Shown: positions 43,142 through 52,300 of the stretch, piece after piece
Numbering within the stretch: position 1 is the first letter of the stretch
How the letters are laid out: each line of letters starts with the position of its first letter
Assembly: GCF_000720475.1 (NCBI RefSeq)
Contig: NZ_JOAP01000008.1
Location: forward strand, 1-64,000
Direction of reading: 5' to 3'
From: Streptomyces aureocirculatus
GTDB lineage: Bacteria; Actinomycetota; Actinomycetes; Streptomycetales; Streptomycetaceae
DNA: 64,000 nucleotides
Notes under the pieces: generated by a model
The model's database searches: none
What the model was told of the DNA's origin: nothing
Seen by the model: only the letters and a program-made list of their open reading frames with translations
Program-made: the position numbers and the translations under genes

Positions 43142-44242
43142 GTGGCGACCGTGCACCACTGGACCGGGCTTGAGGCCAAGGCATTGCGGCTCGCCCTGCG
43201 GCTGAGCGTGCGGGCCTACGCCGAGCGTCTGGGCCTGGCGGTCGCGACCGTGTCCAAGTGGGAGAGCAAGCTCGCCGCCACCGAGCCGAGACCCGATACC
43301 CAGGCCATCCTCGACACCGCCCTCGGACGAGCGGACGCCGCAGTCCACCTGCGCTTCGAGACGCTCCTGTCGGAAATGGCCGGCAACGTCGCGACCATCG
43401 GCAGACGTGTCGCCTCGTCCGGCCCCAGAGCGTGGGAGTACGAGTCATGGGCCGATGACCTCGACCGGGTCGTGGTCTCCCTGTCCCGGCAGAACTTCGC
43501 CTTCGCCGACAGCCTTCTCACTCGGTGGCTGGGCCGGTTCAAGGCCCATGAACTGGACGAGAAGGGCCTGTACCTCTTTGCCCGCTCCACGGCCTTACTT
43601 GGTGACCTCAAACGCGACCAAGGCGTTGTCCTGGGCCCGCTCTCGGCCCAGCATTCCTACGCCGGTGCCCGGACGGTCTTCACCCAGCTCGACATCCCTC
43701 GCCGCGTCGCCCAGCTCGATCTGTCGCTCGCAGTCGTCACCGAGATGTCCGGCAAGCTGGAAGTCGCCGCCCGCAACTACGAGAGCCTCGCCGTCGACGA
43801 CCGGCTCTCTCGCCGCGACCGGGCTCGCGCAAGGCTGTGGGTGGGGACGGCGCTGAGCAAAGACGGCGAGCACGACTACGCGACCCGCGTCATGCAGGCA
43901 GCGACCCGTGAGTTCGAAGACCTCACCGAGCCGGACGACTGGTCGGTGGCCCACCAGAAGCTCGCTCTGGCCCGCCGCGGCGCTGGCGATCTCTCTCAAG
44001 CCCTGCACTTCATCGACATCGCCCGAAGCAGTGGAACGACCGACTCACCAATGCAACGCGTACGTCTGGACACCGCTCATGGCCACATCCTGCTCTCCGA
44101 TACGGCGACCCAGGATGATGGAATCCTCGTCCTCGACCAGGCCACCAAGGTGGCCGCGCAGTACGGACTCGTGCACCAACTGCGCAGCATCGAGGGCGTC
44201 AAGGCCATGAGCGAGGGGCTGACCGGGCCCCGGCAACGGTGA
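43142..44242 (+). CDS. XRE-family regulator with TPR-like C-terminal domain
   Basis: A 366-residue protein. The N-terminal helix-turn-helix is LEAKALRLALRLSVRAYAERLGLAVATVSKWES. From about residue 90 it is all helical with TPR-like repeats (DQGVVLGPLSAQHSYAGAR, VAARNYESLAVDDRLSRRD, GDLSQALHFIDIARSSG). The architecture recalls peptide- or signal-sensing regulators. The GTG at 43142 follows GAAGGGAG. It is divergent from the radical-SAM operon and is the obvious candidate for its regulator, perhaps sensing the peptide; inference. DUF218 follows after 13 bases. Confidence 0.85.
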   Translation: MATVHHWTGLEAKALRLALRLSVRAYAERLGLAVATVSKWESKLAATEPRPDTQAILDTALGRADAAVHLRFETLLSEMAGNVATIGRRVASSGPRAWEYESWADDLDRVVVSLSRQNFAFADSLLTRWLGRFKAHELDEKGLYLFARSTALLGDLKRDQGVVLGPLSAQHSYAGARTVFTQLDIPRRVAQLDLSLAVVTEMSGKLEVAARNYESLAVDDRLSRRDRARARLWVGTALSKDGEHDYATRVMQAATREFEDLTEPDDWSVAHQKLALARRGAGDLSQALHFIDIARSSGTTDSPMQRVRLDTAHGHILLSDTATQDDGILVLDQATKVAAQYGLVHQLRSIEGVKAMSEGLTGPRQR

Positions 44243-44255
44243 CCAGGGAGAACGC

Positions 44256-44924
44256 GTGCGCAACGACCGTCAGGGCATCACCGAGAACCAGTGGCACCAG
44301 GCCAAGCTGATCTGGGACTACCACCAGATGCGGCACGAGCTGCGCCCCGTCGACGTGGCGATCGGACTGGGCAGCCACGACCTCGGCGTCGCGACCCGCT
44401 CCGCCGAGCTGTACCGCGCCGGGCTGTTCCAGACCCTGGTGTTCACCGGCGGCAACAGCCCCACCACCACCAAGGTCTTCCCTCGCGGGGAGGCAGTCCA
44501 CTTCCGTCAGCACGCCATCGACCTCGGTGTCCCCGCCGACGCCATTCTGCTGGAGCCCCACGCGGCAAACACCGGACAGAACATCACGCTTTCCCGTGAG
44601 GTCCTCGCCGCCTCCGGCATCCATCCGACGACGGTGCTGCTGGTCTCCAAGCCATACATGGAACGACGATCGTTCGCGACCGCCCGCAAGCTGTGGCCCG
44701 ACATCGAGTTTCTCTGCGCGTCGGAGCCGCTGGAGTTCGACGACTATCTGAAGAGCATCGGGGACGAGAAGCTCGTTCTGGACATGCTCGCCGGCGACCT
44801 CCAGCGGGTCATCGAGTATCCGAAGCTCGGATTCGCCATCGAGCAGGAAGTCCCCAAGGACGTACATGCAGCGTACGAATCTCTCATTCGCTCCGGCTTC
44901 ACCAGCCGCCTCATCTCCTCGTGA
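44256..44924 (+). CDS. YdcF/DUF218-family protein
   Basis: A 222-residue cytoplasmic protein of the DUF218 (ElyC/SanA/YdcF) fold. It has VAIGLGSHDLGVATRSAELY, LVFTGGNSPTTTKVFPRGEA, LEPHAANTGQNITLSREVL (the E-x-x-S/A-x-N-T-x-x-N family motif) and LLVSKPYMERRSFATARK. Some members bind SAM or act in envelope metabolism; no membrane segment is seen here. GGGAG precedes the GTG at 44256, 13 bases after the regulator, so the two are co-transcribed. Confidence 0.85.
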   Translation: MRNDRQGITENQWHQAKLIWDYHQMRHELRPVDVAIGLGSHDLGVATRSAELYRAGLFQTLVFTGGNSPTTTKVFPRGEAVHFRQHAIDLGVPADAILLEPHAANTGQNITLSREVLAASGIHPTTVLLVSKPYMERRSFATARKLWPDIEFLCASEPLEFDDYLKSIGDEKLVLDMLAGDLQRVIEYPKLGFAIEQEVPKDVHAAYESLIRSGFTSRLISS

Positions 44925-45440
44925 GCAGCCTGCTCCCGGCGGGCTGTGCGCGATCCACCAGCCCAATCTGTTCCCGAGGCCGACGACGCTGGCCAAGCTG
45001 TTCAGGGCGGACTACTGGATCGTCCTGGACGATGTGCAGTTCGCCCGCCGCGACTACCAGCACCGAGCGCGCCTTGCCGGCATCGACGCACCAAGCCGCC
45101 AGCAATGGCTCACCATCCCCACCCATCTCCCGAGCGGACGATCCACCCTCATCCGAGACGCGCTGATCGACGACGCCGATCTCGCCCGCCGCAGGACCGC
45201 CGGAATGCTGCGGCAGAACTTCGGAGCCAGCCCACACTGGCCCTCTCGCCCAGGTCCTGGACCCGGTGTTGGATGCCTTCGCCACCGGGCGAACCGCAGT
45301 GATCGCGGAGACCTCCACCCGCGTGCTGATCGACCTGCTCGGCTGGCGTGGCCGGATCCTCAGTAGCAGCCTCCTGTCCGCCAGACCGGGCCGCTCCTCC
45401 GACTCGCCGACCTGGCCGCCGCGATGGAGGGACTGCCCCC
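44866..45440 (+). pseudogene. Broken wbqC-family gene
   Basis: The first frame encodes CAIHQPNLFPRPTTLAKLF, then ADYWIVLDDVQFARRDYQ and LTIPTHLPSGRSTLI, the clear start of a WbqC-like protein. At about 45240 the frame shifts (continuing VLDPVLDAFATGRTAVIAET with STRVLIDLLGWRGRILSSS). It shifts again near 45395, and the C-terminal third is missing. The ATG at 44866 overlaps DUF218. The gene is probably dead. WbqC proteins are linked to glycan or amino-sugar transfer; here it would have been third gene of the regulator operon. Confidence 0.75.
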
Positions 45441-45857
45441 TGCAACCGCTACCGCCGAGGGCGGCTCCCTCGCTCCGGAGCGGTAACTGTGCCGGGGGAC
45501 GCTGCTGGGCCGATGCTGTACTGCTGGCTGCTGGTATCGACTGTGTCGAGCGGAGGCGGGTGGCTTCGGCTCGGCTGTTACGTACGGGGTTGCGGCCAAC
45601 GTGCTGGATGCGCGTGATCAAGACCGGGGCCGGGCGGCGGGCCGTATCGAGTTCGCGTTGCTCGGCGGCCTCCGTGAGGAGCTGGTGCGGTTTATGGCCC
45701 CCGGCCTCCGCATCGGCGAGAACTTCGCAAGGCCGCGAAGAAGGAGAAGGCCAAGCGCCGGAAGCCCAAGAGGTAGGTCCCCGAGCGGCTCCGCGCACGC
45801 ATTGCTCACGTAAGCACTTCCACGGCATCCCCGTCCTACGGCTCGGCATGCCCCGCG
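45441..45857. other. Degenerate remnants at the right end of the element
   Basis: About 415 bases with short uninterrupted frames but no complete gene. One frame near 45720-45775 ends in a Lys/Arg-rich tail (KKEKAKRRKPKR), as in some plasmid or integrase C-termini. The segment gcacgcattgctcacg at about 45795 resembles gcatcgctcacgc near both left att copies. It is probably the remains of lost element genes. Confidence 0.4.
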
Positions 45858-45946
45858 CATGAAAAAACCCCAGGTCACGGCGAGTGAGTCCTGGGGTTAA
45901 TCCGAGCCGCCTTCGGGATTCGAACCCGAGACCTACGCATTACGAG
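45858..45946. repeat. attR: right 89-bp tRNA-Thr repeat
   Basis: This is the right copy of the perfect direct repeat and overlaps the 3' half of the intact tRNA-Thr gene together with its terminator. Integration restored the tRNA at this end. Confidence 0.92.
45862..45898 (-). terminator. Intrinsic terminator of tRNA-Thr
   Basis: On the minus strand aaccccagg and cctggggtt pair as a nine-base stem, and six T follow, directly after the tRNA gene. The same structure is copied in attL at 34030-34066. Confidence 0.9.
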
Positions 45947-45978
45947 TGCGTTGCTCTGGCCATCTGAGCTAAGGCGGC
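45905..45978 (-). tRNA. tRNA-Thr (anticodon CGT)
   Basis: A 74-base cloverleaf. The acceptor stem is GCCGCCT with AGGCGGC and a T discriminator. The D-arm is AGCTCAGATGGCCAGAGC, and the anticodon loop CTCGTAA carries CGT. The T-arm has GGTTCGAATCC. No CCA is encoded. The gene is the attachment site of the 11.8-kb element. The same tRNA neighbourhood next to the SCO3540-like peptidase is expected for Streptomyces. Confidence 0.95.
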
Positions 45979-46109
45979 ACGCCGTCCGCACCTATGGTGC
46001 GATCAGCAACGTCGCCAAGTCTACACAGTTTCCGAGAGTGCTCCGTACCAGCCCCCGGGTGGCCCCGGCGGCGGGTGGCATAGGGGGTGGGTGGGGGTGT
46101 GAGCTGGGG

Positions 46110-47780
46110 TTATTTGCAGCGCTTGTCGGTTTTGGGGGCGCGGCCCTTCAGGAGGTACGTGTTGATCGTCGCGTCGACGCAGTCGCTGCCGCGGCCGTAG
46201 GCGGTGTGGCCGTCGCCCTCGTAGGTCAGGAGGCGGCCCGAGGAGAGCTGGGACGCGAGGGCCTGGGCCCAGCGGTAGGGGGTGGCGGGGTCGCGGGTCG
46301 TGCCGGTGACGATGATCGGGGCGGCGCCCTTCGCCTCGATGCGCTGCGGCTTGCCGGTGGCCTTCACGGGCCAGTACGTGCAGTTCAGGGCCGACCACGC
46401 CAGGCCCTCGCCGAAGACCGGGGACGCCTTCTCGAAGTCGGGCAGCGACTTGCGCACGTCGTCGGGCGAGGAGAAGGACGGCGGCAGGTCGAGGCAGTTC
46501 ACGGCGGCGTTGGCGAACATCAGGTTCGAGTACGTCCCGTCGCCGTCGCGCTCGTAGTAGCTGTCGGAGAGGGCGAGCAGGGCCGAGCCGTCCTTGGCCT
46601 TCATGGCGGAGGTGAGCGCGTCGCGCAGCTCCGGCCAGGCCGCCTCGTCGTACATGGCCGCGATCACACCCGTCGTGGCCAGCGCCTCGCCGAGCTTGCG
46701 GCCGCCGCCGCCCGGGCCGTCGCCCGCCGGGACCGGCGCGCGGTCCAGGGTCGCGAAGAACTTCTTCAGGCGCTTGCCCGCATCCGCCGCGCTCTTCGTC
46801 CCGAGCGGGCAGTCCCTCTCCCGTACGCAGTCCCGCGCGAACGACTGGAACGCCGTCTCGAAGCCCTCCGTCTGGTCGCGGTTCATCTCGCGCGAGGTGA
46901 GGGAGGGGTCCATGGCGCCGTCGAGGACAAGGCGGCCCACGCGGTCGGGGAACAGACCCGCGTACGTCGCCCCGAGGAACGTGCCGTACGACGCCCCGAC
47001 ATACGTCAGCTTCTCGTCGCCGAGCGCCGCCCGCAGAATGTCCATGTCCCGCGCGGTCTCCACCGTGGAAACGTGCCCGAGCACCTTCCCCGACCGCTGC
47101 GCGCAGCCCTTCGCGAACTTCTTGTACGAGGCGGCCAACTGATCCGTCTCGCGCCGGTCGTCCGGCGTGATGTCCGTCTGTGTGTACGTGTCCATCTGCC
47201 GATCGTTCATGCACGTGACCGGCTCGCTGCGGGCGACTCCGCGCGGGTCGATCGCCACCATGTCGTACCGGGCCCGGACCGCTTCGGGGTAGCCGAGCGC
47301 CGCGTACGCCTGGAGGTAGCCGATCGCCGAGCCGCCCGGGCCACCGGGGTTCACCAGGAGTGAGCCGAGCCTTTGGTTGCCTGCCTTCCTGTCGCGGGCA
47401 CCTGCCTTCGGGGCGCCCCCGCCCTTCGCACCGGCCCCCACCGCGTCGCCGCCGCGCGGCTTTCCCGTCGCCCGCTTCCGCGACACCGCCAGCTTCACGT
47501 CGCCCGCGTCCGGCTTGTCGTAGTTCAGGGGCGCCTTCATCGTCGCGCACTGGAAGCCGGATACGCCGCACTCGCGCCACCGCAGCTTCTGGTCGTAGTA
47601 CGACGTGAGTTCCTTCGGAGTGGATCGGGGCAGCTCCGCCATCGCGACGTCCGACGACGAACTCGCCGACGAGCAGCCGGAGATGAGCAGCCCCGCCGTC
47701 AGCAGGAACAGACAGCCCCGTCGAAGCCGTCGAGCGGGAGCGCAGGCTCTGAGGTGGGCTCGGGGGAAGGAGGTTTCCAT
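46110..47780 (-). CDS. Secreted tripeptidyl aminopeptidase-like lipoprotein (Slp/Tap family)
   Basis: A 556-residue exported alpha/beta-hydrolase. The signal peptide ends in the lipobox LLISGC. Landmarks are SLLVNPGGPGGSA (oxyanion region), VAIDPRGVARSEPVTC, the nucleophile elbow VGASYGTFLGATYAG, the Asp in VTGTTRDPATPY, and the His in YEGDGHTAYG. The C-terminal TAP-like domain ends LLKGRAPKTDKRC. A Gly/Ala/Lys-rich insertion lies near residue 110. It probably removes N-terminal tripeptides outside the cell as a lipid-anchored enzyme. GGAGG precedes the ATG at 47780. It corresponds in context to the peptidase next to holB in Streptomyces chromosomes. Confidence 0.9.
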   Translation of the reverse strand: METSFPRAHLRACAPARRLRRGCLFLLTAGLLISGCSSASSSSDVAMAELPRSTPKELTSYYDQKLRWRECGVSGFQCATMKAPLNYDKPDAGDVKLAVSRKRATGKPRGGDAVGAGAKGGGAPKAGARDRKAGNQRLGSLLVNPGGPGGSAIGYLQAYAALGYPEAVRARYDMVAIDPRGVARSEPVTCMNDRQMDTYTQTDITPDDRRETDQLAASYKKFAKGCAQRSGKVLGHVSTVETARDMDILRAALGDEKLTYVGASYGTFLGATYAGLFPDRVGRLVLDGAMDPSLTSREMNRDQTEGFETAFQSFARDCVRERDCPLGTKSAADAGKRLKKFFATLDRAPVPAGDGPGGGGRKLGEALATTGVIAAMYDEAAWPELRDALTSAMKAKDGSALLALSDSYYERDGDGTYSNLMFANAAVNCLDLPPSFSSPDDVRKSLPDFEKASPVFGEGLAWSALNCTYWPVKATGKPQRIEAKGAAPIIVTGTTRDPATPYRWAQALASQLSSGRLLTYEGDGHTAYGRGSDCVDATINTYLLKGRAPKTDKRCK

Positions 47781-47873
47781 CTCGCGAGACTAACTCTATG
47801 GAGTTGTCGGATCGCTTTGTGTACTCGTATGGGTGACTTGGTCAACCCCGTCAACCCCGTCAACCCCGCTGGC

Positions 47874-47945
47874 TCCATTGACCCCGTTGACTCCATTGAC
47901 CCCGTTGACTCCATTGACCCCGTTGACTCCATTGACCCCGTTGAC
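47874..47945. repeat. 18-bp tandem repeat, four copies
   Basis: Four perfect units of tccattgaccccgttgac follow three units of gtcaacccc. They lie between the peptidase start and the holB stop, outside both genes. An 18-bp period is a multiple of three but no gene is evident. Confidence 0.9.
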
Positions 47946-47982
47946 TTGGTCGACCCGGGCACCTGGGTTGCCCGGCTACGCT

Positions 47983-49188
47983 TCAGCCCGCGCGCAGCGC
48001 CACCGTCATCGCCTCCACCGCGAGCAGCGGCGCCACATTGCGGTCCAGTGCCGTGCGGCACGCACCGATCGCCTCTATGCGGCGCAGTGTGGACTCCGGT
48101 GACGTACCCCGCGCCAGGCGCTCCAGCATGTCCTGCACCTCCGTGTTCGCGAGCGGGACGCGGGAGCCCAACTGCAGGGCCAGGACGTCGCGGTAGACGC
48201 CGGTCAGGTCGATGAGGGCGAGGTCCAGGCTGTCGCGCTGCGTACGCGTTCTGCGGCGCTTCTGCTTGTCCTCCAGATCCTTCATCGCGCCCGCCGTGCC
48301 ACGGGGCATCCGGCCGCCCTGGGCCGCGCCGAGGGCCGCCTTCAGGTCCTCGGTCTCCTTGACGTCCACGTCCTCGGCGGCCTGCTTGGACTCCTCCGCC
48401 GCCGTGTCGATCAGCTCCTGCGCCGCCTTCAGACAGCCGCCGATGTCCCCCACGCGCAGCGGCAACTTGAGCACGGCGGCTCTGCGCTCCCGCGCGCGCT
48501 CGTCGGTCGCGAGCCGGCGGGCGCGGCCGATGTGCCCCTGGGTGGCGCGGGCGGCGGCCGCGGCGGCGGGCGGCTCGATGCCGTCACGCCGGACGAGCAT
48601 GTCGGCGACGGCGTCCACCGACGGGGTGCGCAGCGTCAGATGGCGGCAGCGCGAGCGGATCGTGGGCAGCACGTCCTCCAGCGAGGGCGCGCAGAGCAGC
48701 CAGACGGTGCGGGGAGCCGGCTCCTCCACCGCCTTCAGGAGTACGTTCCCCGCGCCTTCCGTGAGGCGGTCCGCGTCCTCCAGGACGATGACCTGCCAGC
48801 GGCCGACCGCCGGGGAGAGCTGGGCGCGGCGGACCAGCTCCCTGGTCTCCTTGACACCGATCGACAACAAGTCCGTACGGATGATCTCCACGTCCGCGTG
48901 GGTGCCGATCAGGCTCGTGTGGCAGCCGTCGCAGAAGCCGCAGCCGGGCTCGCCGCCGAGCGCACGGTCCGGGCTCACGCACTGCAGCGCCGCCGCGAAG
49001 GCACGGGCCGCGTCGGCACGGCCGGAGCCGGGCGGGCCCGTGAACAGCCAGGCGTGCGTCATCTTCGACGATTCGGGCAGCGGGCCCGCCGCCGCGACGG
49101 CGGTGACCAGGGCGTCGGCGTCTCGGGCGGCGGCGCCGAGCTGCGCGCTCACCTTCTCCTGGCCCACCAGGTCGTCCCACACCGGCAT
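47983..49188 (-). CDS. holB: DNA polymerase III subunit delta'
   Basis: A 401-residue clamp-loader subunit. It begins MPVWDDLVGQEKVSAQL. The degenerate P-loop is FTGPPGSGRADAARA, with Arg in place of the catalytic Lys as expected for delta'. The zinc module is CGFCDGCHT, and VIVLEDADRLTEGAGNVLLK and IRSRCRHLTLR follow. The C-terminal collar domain is longer than in E. coli. It loads the sliding clamp with tau/gamma and delta. It lies downstream of tmk with a 209-base gap, the conserved actinobacterial order. Confidence 0.95.
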   Translation of the reverse strand: MPVWDDLVGQEKVSAQLGAAARDADALVTAVAAAGPLPESSKMTHAWLFTGPPGSGRADAARAFAAALQCVSPDRALGGEPGCGFCDGCHTSLIGTHADVEIIRTDLLSIGVKETRELVRRAQLSPAVGRWQVIVLEDADRLTEGAGNVLLKAVEEPAPRTVWLLCAPSLEDVLPTIRSRCRHLTLRTPSVDAVADMLVRRDGIEPPAAAAAARATQGHIGRARRLATDERARERRAAVLKLPLRVGDIGGCLKAAQELIDTAAEESKQAAEDVDVKETEDLKAALGAAQGGRMPRGTAGAMKDLEDKQKRRRTRTQRDSLDLALIDLTGVYRDVLALQLGSRVPLANTEVQDMLERLARGTSPESTLRRIEAIGACRTALDRNVAPLLAVEAMTVALRAG

Positions 49189-49397
49189 GGGTCACCGCCT
49201 TTGCCCTACCGACGCACGCCACCCCTCGGCGCACGTCCCGCTCTGTTCGCACTGTCGGAATTCATTGTGGGGCACCCCACTGACAACGCCGCCCACACCA
49301 GCCCTGAGCAGGCCTCATCGGCTGCGTCGACCTCAGGCGCCGCGACCCGCCGTGGCGTCCCGGCGATGCCGTGGCGTCCCAGCGATGCCGTGGCGTC

Positions 49398-52300
49398 TCA
49401 GCGACCCCGGCTCCGGCGGCCTCGTCCCCCGCCCTCATCCGGCTCGTCGGCCTCGGGCGAGCCAAGGAGTTCGTCCGCGAGGGACGGCAGGTCGTCGAGC
49501 GGGGTCTCCTCCGCCCAGTCGGGGCGCGGCCGCCGCGGCCTGCCCTCCTCGTCGACCTGCGGCAGTTCCCGCGTACGGTCGTCGGGTCCCGGCCGCTCGG
49601 GTCCCGGCCGCTCGGGTCCCGGCCGCTCGGGTCCCGGCCGCTCGTCGCGGAAGTAGCCCGGCGGCACCTTGTCCGCCACGTTCTCGGCGCGTTCTCCCGG
49701 AGCCTCACGCGGCGCATCACGCGGCGTGTCACTCGGCGCACGCGGCGCATCGTGCTCACCGGTTCGGCGGTCGGCGGGCTCGTGCCCCACGGCCCGCAGG
49801 ACCGTCGTCTCGTCGGCGGCACCGGCCACCGTCGCCTGCGGCAGCTCCGCGGTCACGTCCGCCGCGCCGTCCTCGGTGACCTGCGGCAGCACGGCCGTCT
49901 CATCGGCGGCACCCGGAACCTGCGGCAGCACGGCCGTCTCGTCCGCGGCACCCGGAACCTGTGGCAGCTTCACCATCGGCGTATTCAGGGTCGTCTCGTT
50001 GTCGGGCGAGGTCGGCCCGCCCACGGCCTCAGCGACACCGCCCGATGCGGGTGCGTCGGAGACGGGTGCGTCGGAGACGGGCGCCTCAGAGGTGGTCCCG
50101 CCTGAGGCAGCGCCACCTGCGGCAGACGCACCCGAACCGAAGGTCCCCCCACCGGAGGTCCCCCCACCCCCTGAACCGGATGTCGCCACACTCGCAGCCC
50201 CCGCCGCAGCCGACTCCGCAAGCAGCCGAGCCTCCTCGGCACGCCGCAGCGCCTCCTCCGCCCTGCGCTGCTTCTCCAGGCGCCGGGCCTCGGCCTCGGC
50301 GCGCAGCCGGGCCTCCTCCTCGGCCGCGAGGCGGCGCCGCTCCTCCTCGGCGGCGCGGGCCTGCTCCTCGGCGAGGACCCGGGCGCGCTCCTCCTCGGCC
50401 TTGCGGCGCGCCTCCTCGGCGCGCAGCCGGGCCTCCTCGGCCTGGCGTTCGGCCTCGCGGCGCTGAGCCTCCTTCAGCTCGCGCCGCTTGCGCTCTTCCT
50501 CCTCCGCGCGGAGCTTGGCGAGCTGCTCCTGACGCTCGCGCTCCAGGCGCTCCTCCTCGGCCTTGCGCGCCGCCTCTTCCTCCGCCCGCCGGCGCGCTTC
50601 CTCCTCGGCCGCCTTACGTGCCTCCTCCTGGGCCTTCACCTCGGCTTCGGAGAGGGGCAGTACGACATCGAGACGGTGCCGGATGACCGTCGTGACGGCT
50701 TCCGGCTCCTGGGTGCCGTCGACGACGAGGTAGCGGCCGGGGTCGGCGGCGGCCAGAGTGAGGAAACCGGAGCGCACGCGCGCGTGGAACTCGGCGGGCT
50801 CGGACTCCAGGCGGTCGGGCGCCTCGGTGAAGCGCTCGCGGGCCGCTTCGGGGGCCACGTCGAGCAGGACGGTGAGGTGCGGGACCAGGCCGCCGGTGGC
50901 CCACCGGTTGATGCGGGCGACCTCGGTCGGCGACAGATCGCGGCCCGCGCCCTGGTAGGCGACGGACGAGTCGATGTACCGGTCGGAGACCACCACAGCG
51001 CCGCGCGCGAGGGCGGGCCGTACGACGGTGTCGACGTGCTCCGCGCGGTCGGCGGCGTAAAGGAGCGCCTCCGCGCGGTGCGAGAGACCGGCCGACGAGA
51101 CGTCGAGCAGGATCGACCGCAGCCGCTTGCCGACGGGCGTGGCGCCCGGCTCGCGCGTGACGACGACTTCGTGGCCCTTGGCGCGGATCCACTCCGCGAG
51201 CGCCTCCGCCTGCGTGGACTTGCCCGCGCCGTCGCCACCCTCCAGGGCGATGAAGAAACCGGCGGTGGCGGGCGTCTGCACCGGGTCGTCGCCGCCGCGC
51301 AGGGCGTCGCGCAGGTCGTGCCGGAGCGGCACTCCCTGCCGGTCGTCGGCCTTGGCCAGGACCAGCGCGGCCACGGGCAGGAGCAGCGCGCCGACCAGCA
51401 TCAGCGTGAAGGAGGCGCCGCCGTGGTCGAAGACGAACTTGCCGTTGACCATCCGGTGCGGCCCGATGACGGCGGCGAGCAGCGGCGCGACGAGCGCGGT
51501 GAGCGCCACGCACAGCCGTACGACCGCCTGGAGGTGCTCGGTGGTGCGGGCCCGCCGGTAGTCCTCGACCTCCTGGTCGAGCAGGGCGTGCCCGACGTTG
51601 GCGGCGACACCTGCGGCCACACCGGCGACGCCCAGTATCAGCAGGACCGTCGTGACGTCGGGCACGAGCCCGGCGGCGAGCAGCGCGACACCGGTGACGG
51701 TGATGGCGAGCGCGAGCAGCCGGCGGCGCGACAGCGACGTCAGGAGGGCGGGCGCCGTACGGATCCCGGCGAGGGTGCCACCGGTCAGCGCGAACACGAA
51801 CAGGCCGTACGTGACGGGGCCGCCCTGGAGGTCCTTGGCGTGCAGCACGGCGACCGCGACGGCGGCGGCGATCGCCGCGGCGACGGCGGCGCAGGCGGCC
51901 ACGAGCAGCGGGATGGCGCCGGTGCGGCCCTTGTCGGTACCGCTGCCGGTACGCGGCCTGCGCAGGCCCTCCAGGGGGCTGCGCGCGCGGGGGGTGTTCC
52001 TGCCGGGAAGCTCGATGGCGTACACGATCGACAGGGACGCGGCGAAGAGTCCGGCCGCGAGGAACGACGCGAGTCCGGCCTGGTGCTGTTCGAACCAGTC
52101 GATTCCGGAGCCGAGCAGGATCCCTACGAGGCTGACCGCGACGAGCACGACGGCGGCGAGCGGCAGCGCCATGAACCCGGTGCGCAGCGAGAGGCGCCGC
52201 AGCGCGTCCATGTGGTCGGGCAGTGGGCGGACCGTGGCGCCCTCAAGGGGCGGGGCGGGCAGCAGCGCGGGGGCCGCGCTCTCCCGGGCGACCGTCCAGA

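Larger units (their letters stand above)
34026..45946. mobile_element. Integrated element in tRNA-Thr(CGT), ~11.8 kb, integrase not found
   Basis: The segment is bounded by 89-bp perfect direct repeats (34026-34114 and 45858-45946). They contain the tRNA-Thr 3' half up to the anticodon loop plus its terminator, the usual att structure of tyrosine-recombinase elements. The intact tRNA is at the right end. Cargo comprises herA-nurA-D12 methyltransferase (34.3-39.0 kb) and a radical-SAM/peptide operon with a divergent regulator operon (39.3-45.4 kb). Codon use in 34.3-39.0 kb is visibly less GC-rich than in the core. No integrase, excisionase or replication gene is recognised, so the element is probably fixed. 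The last 400 bases before the right repeat look like remnants. Confidence 0.85.

Noticed and set aside
45441..45857. Intact integrase near attR
   Set aside because: No tyrosine-recombinase R-H-R-Y motifs or long frame could be found; only fragments with a basic tail.
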